From: Holophagae bacterium
Lineage (GTDB): Bacteria > Acidobacteriota > Thermoanaerobaculia > Thermoanaerobaculales > Thermoanaerobaculaceae
Length of the DNA stretch: 33,352 nt
Reading direction: 5' to 3'
NCBI GenBank assembly: GCA_012516935.1
Contig: JAAYVZ010000025.1
Location: 1 to 33,352, forward strand
Part shown: in pieces, positions 1 through 8,532 of the stretch
Layout: the number at the start of each line of letters is the position of its first letter
How positions within the stretch are numbered: the first letter of the stretch is position 1
Made by a program: the position numbers and the translations under genes
Notes under the pieces: model-generated
Told to the model about the DNA's origin: nothing
Database searches by the model: none
Seen by the model: only the letters and a program-made list of their open reading frames with translations

Positions 1-161
1 GGCGCGGGCCTGCCGCCCGCCATCTGCTCGCGGGCAGCGGCCACCACCAGGCGGGCGGTGTCACGCACTTGGGCTCCGCCGTGGAGGCGGCGAGCCGCGA
101 CCAGCGCGGGGTGCGCGAGGAGCCGATGGATCGCGGGGAGCTGAGCCAGTAAGCTTGGCAT
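1..161 (-). CDS. selA: L-seryl-tRNA(Sec) selenium transferase, N-terminal part (runs off left edge)
   Basis: SelA is the PLP enzyme that converts seryl-tRNA(Sec) to selenocysteinyl-tRNA(Sec). Only the first 53 codons are in the window. The N-terminus reads MPSLLAQLPAIHRLLAHPAL, then a LHGGAQVRDTARLVV stretch and an AREQM segment. This follows the start of E. coli SelA as I recall it (a SQLPAIDRLL motif, then a YGHTRVVELLR-like helix and DEAREVI). The catalytic lysine and PLP domain lie outside. The ATG at 161 has no ribosome binding site. A TACAAT box ends 6 bases before it, so the mRNA may be leaderless. The gene diverges from the one at 223. Presence of selA implies that the organism makes selenoproteins. 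The identification rests on about 50 residues of a short but characteristic domain. Confidence 0.72.
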   Translation of the reverse strand, partial: MPSLLAQLPAIHRLLAHPALVAARRLHGGAQVRDTARLVVAAAREQMAGGRPA

Positions 162-167
162 GCGGCG

Positions 168-173
168 ATTGTA
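168..173 (-). promoter_or_regulatory. Candidate -10 box (TACAAT) for selA
   Basis: Read on the minus strand, TACAAT matches five of six consensus positions and ends 6 bases before the selA ATG. Transcription would therefore start at or next to the start codon. A TTGACC lies further upstream, but its 21-base spacing is too long for a standard sigma-70 pair, so only the -10 element is supported. Confidence 0.33.
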
Positions 174-222
174 CCCTCGCCCATAGGTGCTCTCGGTCAA
201 CCGGTCGTGTAAGCTTCGTCGT

Positions 223-783
223 ATGAGCACCGACGACCTGATCTCCCAACTGGAGCGCTGGCTCGCCGAGCTATCCCGCAAGTGGGAGCGGTACTTCGCT
301 CGCGATCCGCAGGTGCCGGTCCCACCCGAGCGCGAGCGGGAGGCACTGAATCGGCGCCTGCGCGACATCAGCCGCCAAGAGCTCCACGGTGCCGCGGCAC
401 ATTTCAGGCTGGACCAACTTCTCAACCGCTTCACGGCCCTCAACCAGCACTGGATGCGGCAGCTCCGCCAGCGCGAGGAGGCCGGCGGGGGGCTGGCGCG
501 GCCGGTTCCCGCGGCTCCTGCAGCCGGGGTGGCCAACGCTCCGCAAACGAGCTCCGTATCCCATGTGGATGCCGACTATCGGCGGTTGTTCGCCGAGTAC
601 TCGGCGGCGCTGCAACGCACCGGACGGCCCGGAAGCGTCAGCTTCGATCGCTTCCGGGCCGCGCTCGAGCAGCAGCGCGAGACGGTGCAGGCCAAGGGAG
701 CAAACGTCGAGGGGTTCGAGGTGCAGGAAGAGAACGGGCAGGTCCGGGTGCGAGCGCGGGTGCGACGGGGGAGGCAAGGATGA
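223..783 (+). CDS. MXAN_5187 C-terminal-domain-like protein, coupled to TPR gene
   Basis: A 186-residue, charged, probably cytoplasmic protein without signal peptide or membrane segment. The N-terminal half is helical and rich in Arg and Glu (SQLERWLAELSRKWERYF). It is followed by an Ala/Pro-rich linker around residues 85-110 and a C-terminal FDRFRAALEQQRETVQ helix ending in a short beta-like QVRVRARVRR tail. This architecture resembles proteins named after Myxococcus MXAN_5187, a family of unknown function; the assignment is from memory of the motif. The ATG at 223 is preferred over an upstream GTG at 187 because the extra 12 residues look non-coding. The stop overlaps the start of the next gene (ATGA at 780-783), so the two are translationally coupled. 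Confidence 0.6.
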   Translation: MSTDDLISQLERWLAELSRKWERYFARDPQVPVPPEREREALNRRLRDISRQELHGAAAHFRLDQLLNRFTALNQHWMRQLRQREEAGGGLARPVPAAPAAGVANAPQTSSVSHVDADYRRLFAEYSAALQRTGRPGSVSFDRFRAALEQQRETVQAKGANVEGFEVQEENGQVRVRARVRRGRQG

Positions 784-1649
784 AGCAATGGTGTGGGTTC
801 GCAGTGCTGATCGCGCTGGCGGTCGGCAGCCAGGCTGGGGTGTTCGAGCGCCACCTCTCGGCGGACCGGCCGGCCGACCGGGCGATCATGGCCTACCTGG
901 AGCTGGAGAAACGCGGGAAGGCGACCTCCACGGACCTTGCCGAGCTCGCTGTCTTGCTCGTCAACAAGGGCTTCCCAAACGACGCCGAGGATTACCTGCG
1001 AGCCGCTCTCAAGCTGGACAAGCACAACCACGAGGCGATGTTCCGTCTTGGCCTGGTACTCCAATGCCAAGGCCGCAACGCCGCCGCCTGCCGCTTGTAC
1101 CGGCGCACCCTCAGAGAACGCCGCGGCCACGGTCCGGCCCGCTTCATGCTGGCGCTGGCCGAGGAGCGGGCCGGCCGAACCCGTGCGGCGATCCGGGATT
1201 ACATGCGCGCCTACCGGCACGCACCCGATCTCGCCGACCCCGCGAAGAACCCTCTCGTGCTCGACTCACGCCTTCAGACCCAGGCACTGCTTGCGCACTA
1301 TCGGGACACCGTCGACCGCGCGACCTATCACGTCTATCCCATCGACGCCAGAACCGTCGGGCAGATGATGCTCATCCGGCCGGCGCCGCTGGCGGCCGCC
1401 GTGTCCGACTCCCCGCTGGCCTCGGATGGCGGCTCGGCGGCGAGCGTAGTCACCCCCCCACCACCTGGTCCGACTGCCCCTCCAAAACCTGCCGCCGGTA
1501 CCACGCCGGCCGCCACAGCCAAGCCGTCACCCCCATCGGGCGCCGCGGTCGAGGCTCCTTCCCCGACGATTACGCGACAGCCGGCACGGGGGATCCACAT
1601 CGCCCCCCCGACGGTGCTGCCGACATCGAACGTCTCCGGCGCACCCTGA
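780..1649 (+). CDS. Exported TPR-repeat protein with Pro/Ala-rich tail
   Basis: A 289-residue protein. It starts with a signal peptide (MKQWCGFAVLIALAVGSQAG), so it acts in the periplasm or is secreted. Residues about 40-150 form three tetratricopeptide-type helical pairs (for example an AEDYLRAALKLDKHNHEAMF unit), a protein-interaction scaffold. After about residue 200 the chain becomes low complexity: Pro, Ala and Thr rich, typical of a linker or wall-spanning tail. The ATG overlaps the stop of the preceding gene by the ATGA arrangement, which fixes the start and suggests that the two products work together. No enzyme motif is visible. Function unknown beyond scaffold. Confidence 0.75.
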   Translation: MKQWCGFAVLIALAVGSQAGVFERHLSADRPADRAIMAYLELEKRGKATSTDLAELAVLLVNKGFPNDAEDYLRAALKLDKHNHEAMFRLGLVLQCQGRNAAACRLYRRTLRERRGHGPARFMLALAEERAGRTRAAIRDYMRAYRHAPDLADPAKNPLVLDSRLQTQALLAHYRDTVDRATYHVYPIDARTVGQMMLIRPAPLAAAVSDSPLASDGGSAASVVTPPPPGPTAPPKPAAGTTPAATAKPSPPSGAAVEAPSPTITRQPARGIHIAPPTVLPTSNVSGAP

Positions 1650-1761
1650 AAGCCCGTCGGAGAAAGCGGAAGGTCCGCGTGGTGGGCGCCGTGGGGCCAG
1701 ATGCTGCGCAGAGCGCGGTGGCAACGCTCGGGCAGCGGACGGAGCGGGTGGGGGCCGGCGC

Positions 1762-2832
1762 TCAGACGCTGAACCGGAAGTGAATGACCTCGCCGTCTTG
1801 AACGACGTAGTCTCGTCCTTCCAGACGGAGTGTGGCGCGCTGGCGGCAGGCCGCCAGAGATCCCGCCGCCAGCAGCTCGTCCCACGCCACGACCTCAGCC
1901 CGGATGAAGCCGCGCTCGAGATCGCTGTGGATCTCGCCAGCCGCCTTCACGGCCGGGGTGCCGCGCACCACGGACCACGCCCGGCACTCGTCCTCGCCGA
2001 CGGTGAAAAACGAGATGAGGCCGAGCAAACCGTACGCCTCGCGCAGGAGCCGATCGAGCGCCCGATCGGGTAGACCCAGCTCGGCGAGGAACACCGCCTG
2101 ATCGGCCGGTTCCAGCCGCGACACCTCTTCTTCGATGGTAGCACTCACGGCCGACACTGCGACTTTCGGTTGCGACCGCCAGCGCTCGAGCCCTGCGCGG
2201 CGTGCGGCTCCGTCGAGGTCGCCGGCGTCGCTCTCCGCGCAGTTGAGCACCACCAGCATGGGCTTGAGGGTGAAGAAGGTGAAGCCTTTGAGCAGGCGCA
2301 GCTCCTCGGGTCCGAGGTTGAGCGTCCGCAGTGGCGCTCCGGTTTCGAGCTGGCAGCGACACCGCTCGAGCACCGCGTGCTCGGCCTCGAGCTCGGGGGT
2401 ACGGCGCTTGCCGAGGTCCCGTCCCAGGCGCTCGAGACGGTTGGTCGCGACCCCGAGGTCTGCGAGCAGCAGCTCGGTCTCGAGCAGCTCGAGGTCGCGC
2501 ACCGGGTCCACCGACCCCTCGGGGTGGGGCACCGAGTCGGAGGCGAACCCCCGGACGACCACGGCGAGCCCATCCATGGTGCGCAGCTCGGGCAGGTTCA
2601 GTGACGCTGACCCACCCTTGACGATCCCCGGCACGTCCACGAAGCGCACGGTGGCTGGCGTGTGCTTGCGCGGCGAAAAGAGAGCCGATAGGCGGTCGAG
2701 GCGGTCGTCCGGCACCTGCGCGATTCCGACGTGAGCCAGCTTGCCGCGCCCCGGCCCGGGCGCGTGACCGGTGAGCAGTGAGAAGATCGTGGTCTTGCCC
2801 GAGAGCTCCAGGCCCAGGATGCCGAACTCCAT
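1762..2832 (-). CDS. YchF/OLA1-like GTPase (Obg superfamily) with C-terminal TGS-like domain
   Basis: A 356-residue P-loop NTPase, the usual YchF length. The start MEFGILGLELSGKTT carries the G1 motif GLELSGKT. The G3 region is FVDVPGIVKGG and the base-recognition motif is LNCAES, the N-x-x-E form typical of YchF, which binds ATP as well as GTP. The last 80 residues match the YchF C-terminal domain (RAWSVVRGTP, AAGEIHSDLERGFIRAEV, ending VVQDGEVIHFRFSV). The ATG at 2832 follows a GGAGG, which decides it over a GTG at 2859. The G1 loop differs from the almost invariant GLPNVGKST of canonical YchF, so this may be a paralogue rather than the housekeeping copy. It lies 44 bases downstream of the acylase gene and probably shares its transcript. 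Confidence 0.85.
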   Translation of the reverse strand: MEFGILGLELSGKTTIFSLLTGHAPGPGRGKLAHVGIAQVPDDRLDRLSALFSPRKHTPATVRFVDVPGIVKGGSASLNLPELRTMDGLAVVVRGFASDSVPHPEGSVDPVRDLELLETELLLADLGVATNRLERLGRDLGKRRTPELEAEHAVLERCRCQLETGAPLRTLNLGPEELRLLKGFTFFTLKPMLVVLNCAESDAGDLDGAARRAGLERWRSQPKVAVSAVSATIEEEVSRLEPADQAVFLAELGLPDRALDRLLREAYGLLGLISFFTVGEDECRAWSVVRGTPAVKAAGEIHSDLERGFIRAEVVAWDELLAAGSLAACRQRATLRLEGRDYVVQDGEVIHFRFSV

Positions 2833-2876
2833 GGCGCCTCCGGGCGCGGAGGATACCACCCGAGCTCGGCGCGCGG

Positions 2877-5348
2877 TCAGGGCGCCAGGGCCAGGAGGTG
2901 CTTGGCCGGCCCGGGCAAAAACGGCGTCGGCTCACCTTCCACCCAGCCCCGGTAGCCCAGACGGTAAAACGGCGAGAGCGGGTGGCCCGACTGCCCGCCC
3001 GGCATGTGGAAAAGACCGCACGCCTCCCGGCCCGGCGAGACCACGAAGCGCTCCGAGGCGCCGAAGCTCGGGCCCTGCACTCGCGGCATGTGGCTGTCAC
3101 CGGGAAGCTGCAGCAGCGGTAGGTCGAGCAGCGCCGAAAGCGGTCCCAGCGCCCGACCGAGCGGGTGGCGAATGCGCACGGTGTTGCGCCGGCCCCAGGT
3201 GTGGGCAGCGAGTGAGCCGCTGGCCTCCACGGCGCGGGCCGCGACGGCATCCAGGCTGGCAAGAACGAGGGCGTCCCAGTCGGCGTACTCGGGGGCCAGA
3301 AGGTGGGGAGGGCGCTCGGCCAGCAACCGCCACAGCGGTCCTTCGACCTGCGGCAGACGGAGTACGGGAAAGTTCTCGCCGGCTCGGGCACAGGCCGCCA
3401 CGAGCGGCTGCAGCGCCCGCTGCGCGACCTCGACTCGTAGCTCGCGCACCAGCCGGTAGGCGACCGAGTCCACCGAGGCGTGCCCCGTCCAGGTCGTCTC
3501 CAAGACCCTGCGCAGCTCGCTTCGGCTCCGGTTGCCTGCGCAGGCGGCAGGTCCGAGGATGTCCAAGCTCAGGCGGTACCAGCGCTCCAAAAAAAGTGCT
3601 CGATCGTCGAGCTGTACCGCCAGCAGATCCCGTTCGCTCGCGGCTTCGAGCTCGCGTAGCCGGTCTCGAATCTGGCCTGCCCGCGCGCCCAGGTCGTACC
3701 CACCATCGCCAACCAGCGCGAGTGACGCTCCGCCCACGACACGGTTGTTGGCGGTCCACAGCAGCGCCTCGGCCGGGTCGAGGATGTGTGGCACCTCGGC
3801 CGGCTCGTACCACCCCTCCCACCTTCGTGTCCCATCCGCCCAGCTCTGAGGGCGCGAGCCGTCGAAGCCGACCCGGCGGGGAATCCGTCCAGCGACGGTC
3901 CAGCCGATGCGGCCAGAGCTATCCGCACAGATGAAGTTCTGGGCGGGAATGCCGGCTCGGTTGGCGAGCGCGAGCGCCTCCTCGAGGTCCGAAGCGTCGG
4001 CGACGCTGGAAAGCCCCAGGTTCACGGCCTCTGGCTCGTGAGCCACCCAGTGGAAGGCGAGACGTCGGCCCTGGTGGTCGGTACCCACCACCGGCCCCCA
4101 CACGGACTGCTCGATCTCGACTCGTACCGGCGCGGCACGGCTCACCTCGATCGTTTCTGCCTCGGCTTCGAGGCGCCGTGGACCCTGCGGCGTGAGATAG
4201 GCGGTCGGGTCGCCCGGCGCGGGCTCCAGCACCACGACGTCACCGGTGTCGATCTGCGCGTTGGTGAAGCCCCATGCGACCCGTCCGTTGCTACCGGCGA
4301 CGAGCGCCGGGGTGCCAGGGAGGGTAACGCCGACCAACCGCCGGCGGCCACCGGGTACCGACGGCTCGGGCCACTCCAGCAGCGCTCGATACCAGATCGT
4401 CGGGACACCGAGCCCGAGGTGCATGTCGTTGCTGACCATCGCGCCCCCGTGTCGGGAGCGGCTCGCCGCGACCGCCCAGTTGTTGCTGCCGGGCATCAGG
4501 TCGTCAGGGTCCTCCGCCGTTGCGACGCGGTGGTCCGCCTGCACGGCGGCCGGCCGGGTCCGCAGGTCCAGCACCTCTGGCCCGGGGATCGGTGCAAGCG
4601 GGAAATATGAGCCGTCCAGGGCAGCGTCCCATTCCGTCCCTCTCGAGCTCACGAACGCCGCCAGCTCGGCCGGGAGCAGGTCGTACATCAGCCCCTGGCG
4701 CCTTTCGGCTCCACCGTCGCTGTCCTGCAGGGTCACGAACATCGAGAGCAGGACCAGCACTGTATCGGCCTCGCGCCAGGGCCGAGGCGGCTGGCGGAGC
4801 ACCAGGTACTCCCAGGGCGGCGCGCCGAGAGCCGCCATCCCGGCGTTCACGCCCTGACAGTAGGCGGCAAGCGCGGCGCGCTCCCCAGGACGAGCCTGTT
4901 CAACCGCCGTCTCCGCTGTCCGCCGCAAGCGATGCACCCGCAGCACCCGGTCGCTCTCGAGCGTGGATGGCCCCAGAAGCGCCGAGAGCTCACCGGCCGA
5001 GGCACGCCGCAGCAGGTCCATCTGGAAGAGTCGGTCCTGGGCGTGCACGAAGCCGAGGGCGCGGACCGCATCCAGGCGGCTTGCGGCACGGATCGTGGGG
5101 ATACCGAGAGCGTCACGCTCGACCGTCACCGGGCCTGCGAGGCCCGCGACTTTGCGTTCCCCATCGAGAGCCGGAAGGCTGGCGCACAGGCGGGCCCAAG
5201 CCCAGATACCGACCGCCAGGGCGGTGGCCAGCACCAGTATCCAGGCGGCAACGGCAACCCGGGCCAACGGGTGTCGTCGTACCGACGCGGTGCTCCCGTG
5301 ATCCCGGAAAACCCAGGGAGAAATCGGTGCCTCGTCAGGCTCGGACAT
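2877..5348 (-). CDS. Penicillin acylase family protein (Ntn hydrolase, S45)
   Basis: An 823-residue precursor of a periplasmic amide hydrolase. Residues about 27-53 form an N-terminal membrane or signal-anchor helix (VAVAAWILVLATALAVGIWA). The alpha-chain region has VERDALGIPTIRA and FVHAQDRLFQMDLLRR, both hallmarks of the family. The autocatalytic cleavage site is G-S-N-N-W, with Ser288 becoming the N-terminal nucleophile of the beta chain, followed by SNDMHLGL and GVTLPGTPALVAGSNG. The family hydrolyses penicillins, acyl-homoserine lactones or other N-acyl compounds; the substrate cannot be read here. Length fits the family. AAAGGGT precedes the ATG. Downstream lies the YchF-like gene on the same strand. 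Confidence 0.92.
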   Translation of the reverse strand: MSEPDEAPISPWVFRDHGSTASVRRHPLARVAVAAWILVLATALAVGIWAWARLCASLPALDGERKVAGLAGPVTVERDALGIPTIRAASRLDAVRALGFVHAQDRLFQMDLLRRASAGELSALLGPSTLESDRVLRVHRLRRTAETAVEQARPGERAALAAYCQGVNAGMAALGAPPWEYLVLRQPPRPWREADTVLVLLSMFVTLQDSDGGAERRQGLMYDLLPAELAAFVSSRGTEWDAALDGSYFPLAPIPGPEVLDLRTRPAAVQADHRVATAEDPDDLMPGSNNWAVAASRSRHGGAMVSNDMHLGLGVPTIWYRALLEWPEPSVPGGRRRLVGVTLPGTPALVAGSNGRVAWGFTNAQIDTGDVVVLEPAPGDPTAYLTPQGPRRLEAEAETIEVSRAAPVRVEIEQSVWGPVVGTDHQGRRLAFHWVAHEPEAVNLGLSSVADASDLEEALALANRAGIPAQNFICADSSGRIGWTVAGRIPRRVGFDGSRPQSWADGTRRWEGWYEPAEVPHILDPAEALLWTANNRVVGGASLALVGDGGYDLGARAGQIRDRLRELEAASERDLLAVQLDDRALFLERWYRLSLDILGPAACAGNRSRSELRRVLETTWTGHASVDSVAYRLVRELRVEVAQRALQPLVAACARAGENFPVLRLPQVEGPLWRLLAERPPHLLAPEYADWDALVLASLDAVAARAVEASGSLAAHTWGRRNTVRIRHPLGRALGPLSALLDLPLLQLPGDSHMPRVQGPSFGASERFVVSPGREACGLFHMPGGQSGHPLSPFYRLGYRGWVEGEPTPFLPGPAKHLLALAP

Positions 5349-5501
5349 GGGACCCTTTCTGACAGAGAGCGCTGGTTTTCCGGCTGCGGAGCCGAGATCG
5401 CTGGTGACGACTCAGCAGCCTCACCACCCCCAGCGAGGCCGGCGATGGCACCACCGTAGCCATCCCCAACCCCGTCACGAACCCCCCAGCCCGCACCGGG
5501 A

Positions 5502-7127
5502 TCAGGGCTGTGGCTCGGGAGGAGCCGCGAGGATATCCCCGCGCTCCTTGGCGATCGCCCGGTACCAGGCGTCGGGATAACGTGGGTGCTTGACCCGCCG
5601 GTCCGGGGTCTTGAGATTTCCATCCATATACTTCATGATCAGATACTCGCCGAGGGCACGCCAGCGTGCAAACGTCGCCTCCCCTTGCGCCACCGAGTAT
5701 TTGGTGAGGTACTCGTGGGCGAGCAGCGGAGACTGGCGGTGGAGGGTGAGCGCGGCCGCCTCGACGGCTCGCTGGTCGGCCAGGAAGCGGCCTTCCAGCT
5801 CCTGCTGCGCGTGCTGGATATCGACGATCATGTCGGAGTAGCGGGAGTAGGCCCAGTTGGCGACCCAATTGAAGACCCAGAACCCGGAGTCGAACGAGAA
5901 CTTGAAGAGGTCGGCGACCCCGACTGCGAACGGTCTCGGCACCTCTCGGATACCACAGTACATCGGCATGTACACCGTGCTGTAGGTGTCATCGACGCCG
6001 AACCACTCGATTCCGCCGATCGGGTCTGGCAATTCCGAGCGCATCTGCGAAACGAACGAGTAACCAGTCTGTTGCGTCGAGATCGCCCGCTCGTGGACGT
6101 AGGACTTGCCGTCGATGTCCCACGTCATCGGGCGCCAGCGGTACGGGCAGGCGAACGGACCGGCTCCCACGCCGAGGTGGAGGTCGAGCTCGGTCCCCTC
6201 GAAATGGTCGCGCATGAGCGCGAACATGTCAGCCACGGTGATCGGCTTGTCGGGCTTGATCCACAGCGGCAACGGCTCGGCCTTGGGGTTGCCCTTGGCG
6301 TACTCGAAGTCGAATCGTTGCGACGGCGCCGCGCGCCTGAACACGCTCCACACGCGCGACTCGCAGAAGCGCAAGGCACCGAAATCGGGCGGTGCGTAGA
6401 CGTCGACGAACGAGAAGTCCTTGTCCTCGCCGTTGAAGTACCCCTTCTTGCGGGCGAAGGTGATGACATCCGGCGCGTACAACGTGTTGGGGTCGTTGAG
6501 GGGAAACTGGCGGATCCGGGCCTGGTTGGCGTGCGCCGACAGATAGCCGTCGGGTACCCGCCGGGCCACCCAAACGGCGCCTTTCTCGCCCTCGCCCTTG
6601 CCGATGAGGTCCATGATCCAGACCTCCTTCGGGTCGGCGATCGAGAACGTCTCACCGGTCGAGGCATACCCGAACTCCGCCACCAGGTCGGCCATGATCC
6701 TGATCGCCTCGCGCGCCGTGCGTGCGCGCTCCAAGGCGATGAACATCAGCGAACCGTAATCGATGATGCCGTTGGGCTTGCCCAGCTCCTCGCGGCCGGT
6801 GAACGTGGTCTCGCCGATCGACACCTGGTGCTCGTTGATGTTGCCGACGACCCAGTAGGTCCGACGCGCCTGGGGGATGCGCCCCAAAAACCGGGCCGTA
6901 TCCCACTCGACGACGTCGCGTGTCGCCCCCTCGGGGTGCTCGCCTCCCGCAGTCAGGTACAGCTCACCGTAGAGCTCGTGCGAGTCGGCAGCGTACGAGA
7001 TGAACGTGGAGCCGTCGGCTGAGGCGCCTTTGCTGACCAGGATGTTGGTGCAGGCGTCGCCGGTCCCGGGCGCGATCAGGGCTGCAGTGACGGCGAGCGT
7101 GATGACGAGGATGATTGTCTGGCGCAT
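5502..7127 (-). CDS. C69 family dipeptidase, exported
   Basis: A 541-residue member of the PepD/U34 dipeptidase family (Ntn fold). The signal peptide runs to about residue 25, followed directly by Cys26 in DACTNILVSKGASADGS. That Cys is the expected nucleophile once the leader is removed. Other family blocks are ADSHELYGELY, GNINEHQVSIGETTF, an IDYGSLMFIALERA helix and a FSIADPKEVWIMDLIG strand. It should cleave dipeptides in the periplasm or outside. The ATG at 7127 is chosen over a GTG at 7169 because AGGGGG stands 7 bases upstream and the signal peptide begins there. It is 123 bases downstream of hydF on the same strand and could be transcribed with it, although that gap could also hold its own promoter. 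Confidence 0.93.
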   Translation of the reverse strand: MRQTIILVITLAVTAALIAPGTGDACTNILVSKGASADGSTFISYAADSHELYGELYLTAGGEHPEGATRDVVEWDTARFLGRIPQARRTYWVVGNINEHQVSIGETTFTGREELGKPNGIIDYGSLMFIALERARTAREAIRIMADLVAEFGYASTGETFSIADPKEVWIMDLIGKGEGEKGAVWVARRVPDGYLSAHANQARIRQFPLNDPNTLYAPDVITFARKKGYFNGEDKDFSFVDVYAPPDFGALRFCESRVWSVFRRAAPSQRFDFEYAKGNPKAEPLPLWIKPDKPITVADMFALMRDHFEGTELDLHLGVGAGPFACPYRWRPMTWDIDGKSYVHERAISTQQTGYSFVSQMRSELPDPIGGIEWFGVDDTYSTVYMPMYCGIREVPRPFAVGVADLFKFSFDSGFWVFNWVANWAYSRYSDMIVDIQHAQQELEGRFLADQRAVEAAALTLHRQSPLLAHEYLTKYSVAQGEATFARWRALGEYLIMKYMDGNLKTPDRRVKHPRYPDAWYRAIAKERGDILAAPPEPQP

Positions 7128-7250
7128 GCGAGAACCCCCTTGCGTGGGCGGCACCGGAGAGGATGGCACCGGCCGGGAGATGGTAGCAGATGGCGGTTCC
7201 GGCCCCTCCGCTCGCCGGTCAGGAGCGTGCCCGCCCGACCCGGTCCAGGG

Positions 7251-8510
7251 TCAGAAGCTCTCGACCGGGCGAGCCCGGGCCGGGGTGGAGGTGGCCCGAA
7301 AGGCCTCGAGGGCCGCCGGGAACGGCTCCAGCGCCCGCTCGAAGATCCCCAGCGAGTAGGCGATCGTCAGGCCGTAGTTGGTGATCGGCACCTGCTGCTG
7401 ACGACAGCGCAAGATGCGCGCGAGCATCTCCCGCCGGTTGCCCATGCAACTGCCGCAGTGAATGACCAGCGCCCACGGGGAGAGGTCCTCGGGAAAGTCT
7501 CGCCCCTGGACCGTGTCGAACTCCAGCCGCGCGCCGGTGTGCTGGGTCAGCCAGCGCGGAATCTTGACGCGCCCGATGTCCTCACCGATTGGGTGGTGGC
7601 TGCACGCCTCGGCGACGAGCACCCGATTGCCCGTCGTCAGGCGGTCGATGGCCAGCGTGCCGCGCACCTGCTCCACGAGGTCGCCCTGGAAACGCGCGAA
7701 GAGGATCGAGAAGGAAGTCATCGGCACCTCTCGCGGGGTGTCGGCGGCCACCTTGAGGAACGCCTGGGAATCGGTCACGACGAGGGCGGGTGGCTGTCGG
7801 AGCCGCTCGAGCACGGTGCGTAGCCCGCGCTCCTTGGTGACGACGCACACCACCTCACCGTCGAGCAGGTCGCGAATGGTCTGAACCTGCGGCAGGATGA
7901 GGCGGCCCTTGGGCGCTTCTTTGTCGATCGGCACGACCAGGACCACGAGGTCGCCGGGGCTCACGAGGTCGGCCGCGATGCGCCGGGCCTCGAAGTAGTC
8001 GGCCGGCGCCGCTGCCAGCAGGGCCGCCCGCAGCGACTCGAGACCCTCACCGGAAAGCGCCGAGCAGAGGACCGTTGCGACGCTTTCCCCCGCTAGCCGC
8101 TGCCGCACCGCGGGGTCCGGCCCACCGCGATCGGCCTTGTTGAAAACCACGAGCACCCCGACCTTGCGCTCCACCAGCGCGGTGAGCAGGCCCTGCTCGA
8201 ACCGCCCCCACTCGCCATCCGTGACGATGACGCCGAGGTCGGTACGGTCGAGCACCCGGCGGGTACGGGCGATGCGGAGCTCCCCGAGAGCGCCCTCGTC
8301 GTCGATCCCGGCGGTGTCGATGAAGACCACGGGGCCCAACGGCAACAGCTCCATGGGTTTCTCGACCGGGTCGGTGGTGGTGCCGGGCAGGGCCGAGACG
8401 ATGGCCACCTCCTGGCGCGTGATAGCGTTGAGAAGGCTCGACTTGCCGACGTTGCGGCGGCCGAACAGGCCGATGTGTAGACGTAGGTTGCGGGGAGCGC
8501 GCTGGCTCAT
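7251..8510 (-). CDS. hydF: [FeFe]-hydrogenase H-cluster maturation GTPase HydF
   Basis: HydF is the scaffold that assembles the 2Fe subcluster and delivers it to apo-hydrogenase HydA. The N-terminal GTPase domain has the P-loop GRRNVGKSS (residues 17-25), SALPGTTTDPV, FIDTAGIDDEG and FNKAD. The C-terminal cluster-binding domain has C-S-H, then 45 residues, then H-C-G-S-C, fitting the family's CxH...HCxxC iron-sulfur signature. It ends with the diagnostic VPITNYGLTIAY segment. The 419-residue length is normal. It is the last gene of a run starting at hydG, 22 bases after the NlpC/P60-like gene. The ribosome binding site is weak (AGGG about 12 bases upstream), so it may depend on upstream translation. 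Confidence 0.96.
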   Translation of the reverse strand: MSQRAPRNLRLHIGLFGRRNVGKSSLLNAITRQEVAIVSALPGTTTDPVEKPMELLPLGPVVFIDTAGIDDEGALGELRIARTRRVLDRTDLGVIVTDGEWGRFEQGLLTALVERKVGVLVVFNKADRGGPDPAVRQRLAGESVATVLCSALSGEGLESLRAALLAAAPADYFEARRIAADLVSPGDLVVLVVPIDKEAPKGRLILPQVQTIRDLLDGEVVCVVTKERGLRTVLERLRQPPALVVTDSQAFLKVAADTPREVPMTSFSILFARFQGDLVEQVRGTLAIDRLTTGNRVLVAEACSHHPIGEDIGRVKIPRWLTQHTGARLEFDTVQGRDFPEDLSPWALVIHCGSCMGNRREMLARILRCRQQQVPITNYGLTIAYSLGIFERALEPFPAALEAFRATSTPARARPVESF

Positions 8511-8532
8511 CGGGGGTACCCTAGCAGATCGC

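Noticed and set aside
282-1783. Long plus-strand frames overlapping the first two genes
   Set aside because: They are Arg/Pro/Ala-rich shadow translations. The ATGA-coupled pair at 223-1649 has a signal peptide and TPR motifs; only the 780-1649 part of the first frame is used.
1895-3391. 498-residue minus-strand frame across the YchF-like and acylase genes
   Set aside because: It is in another frame of two genes with clear family motifs, and its translation is low-complexity Arg/Pro/Ala.
5586-7022. 478-residue plus-strand frame opposite the dipeptidase gene
   Set aside because: It is the antisense of a well-supported C69 dipeptidase. Long antisense frames are expected in GC-rich DNA.
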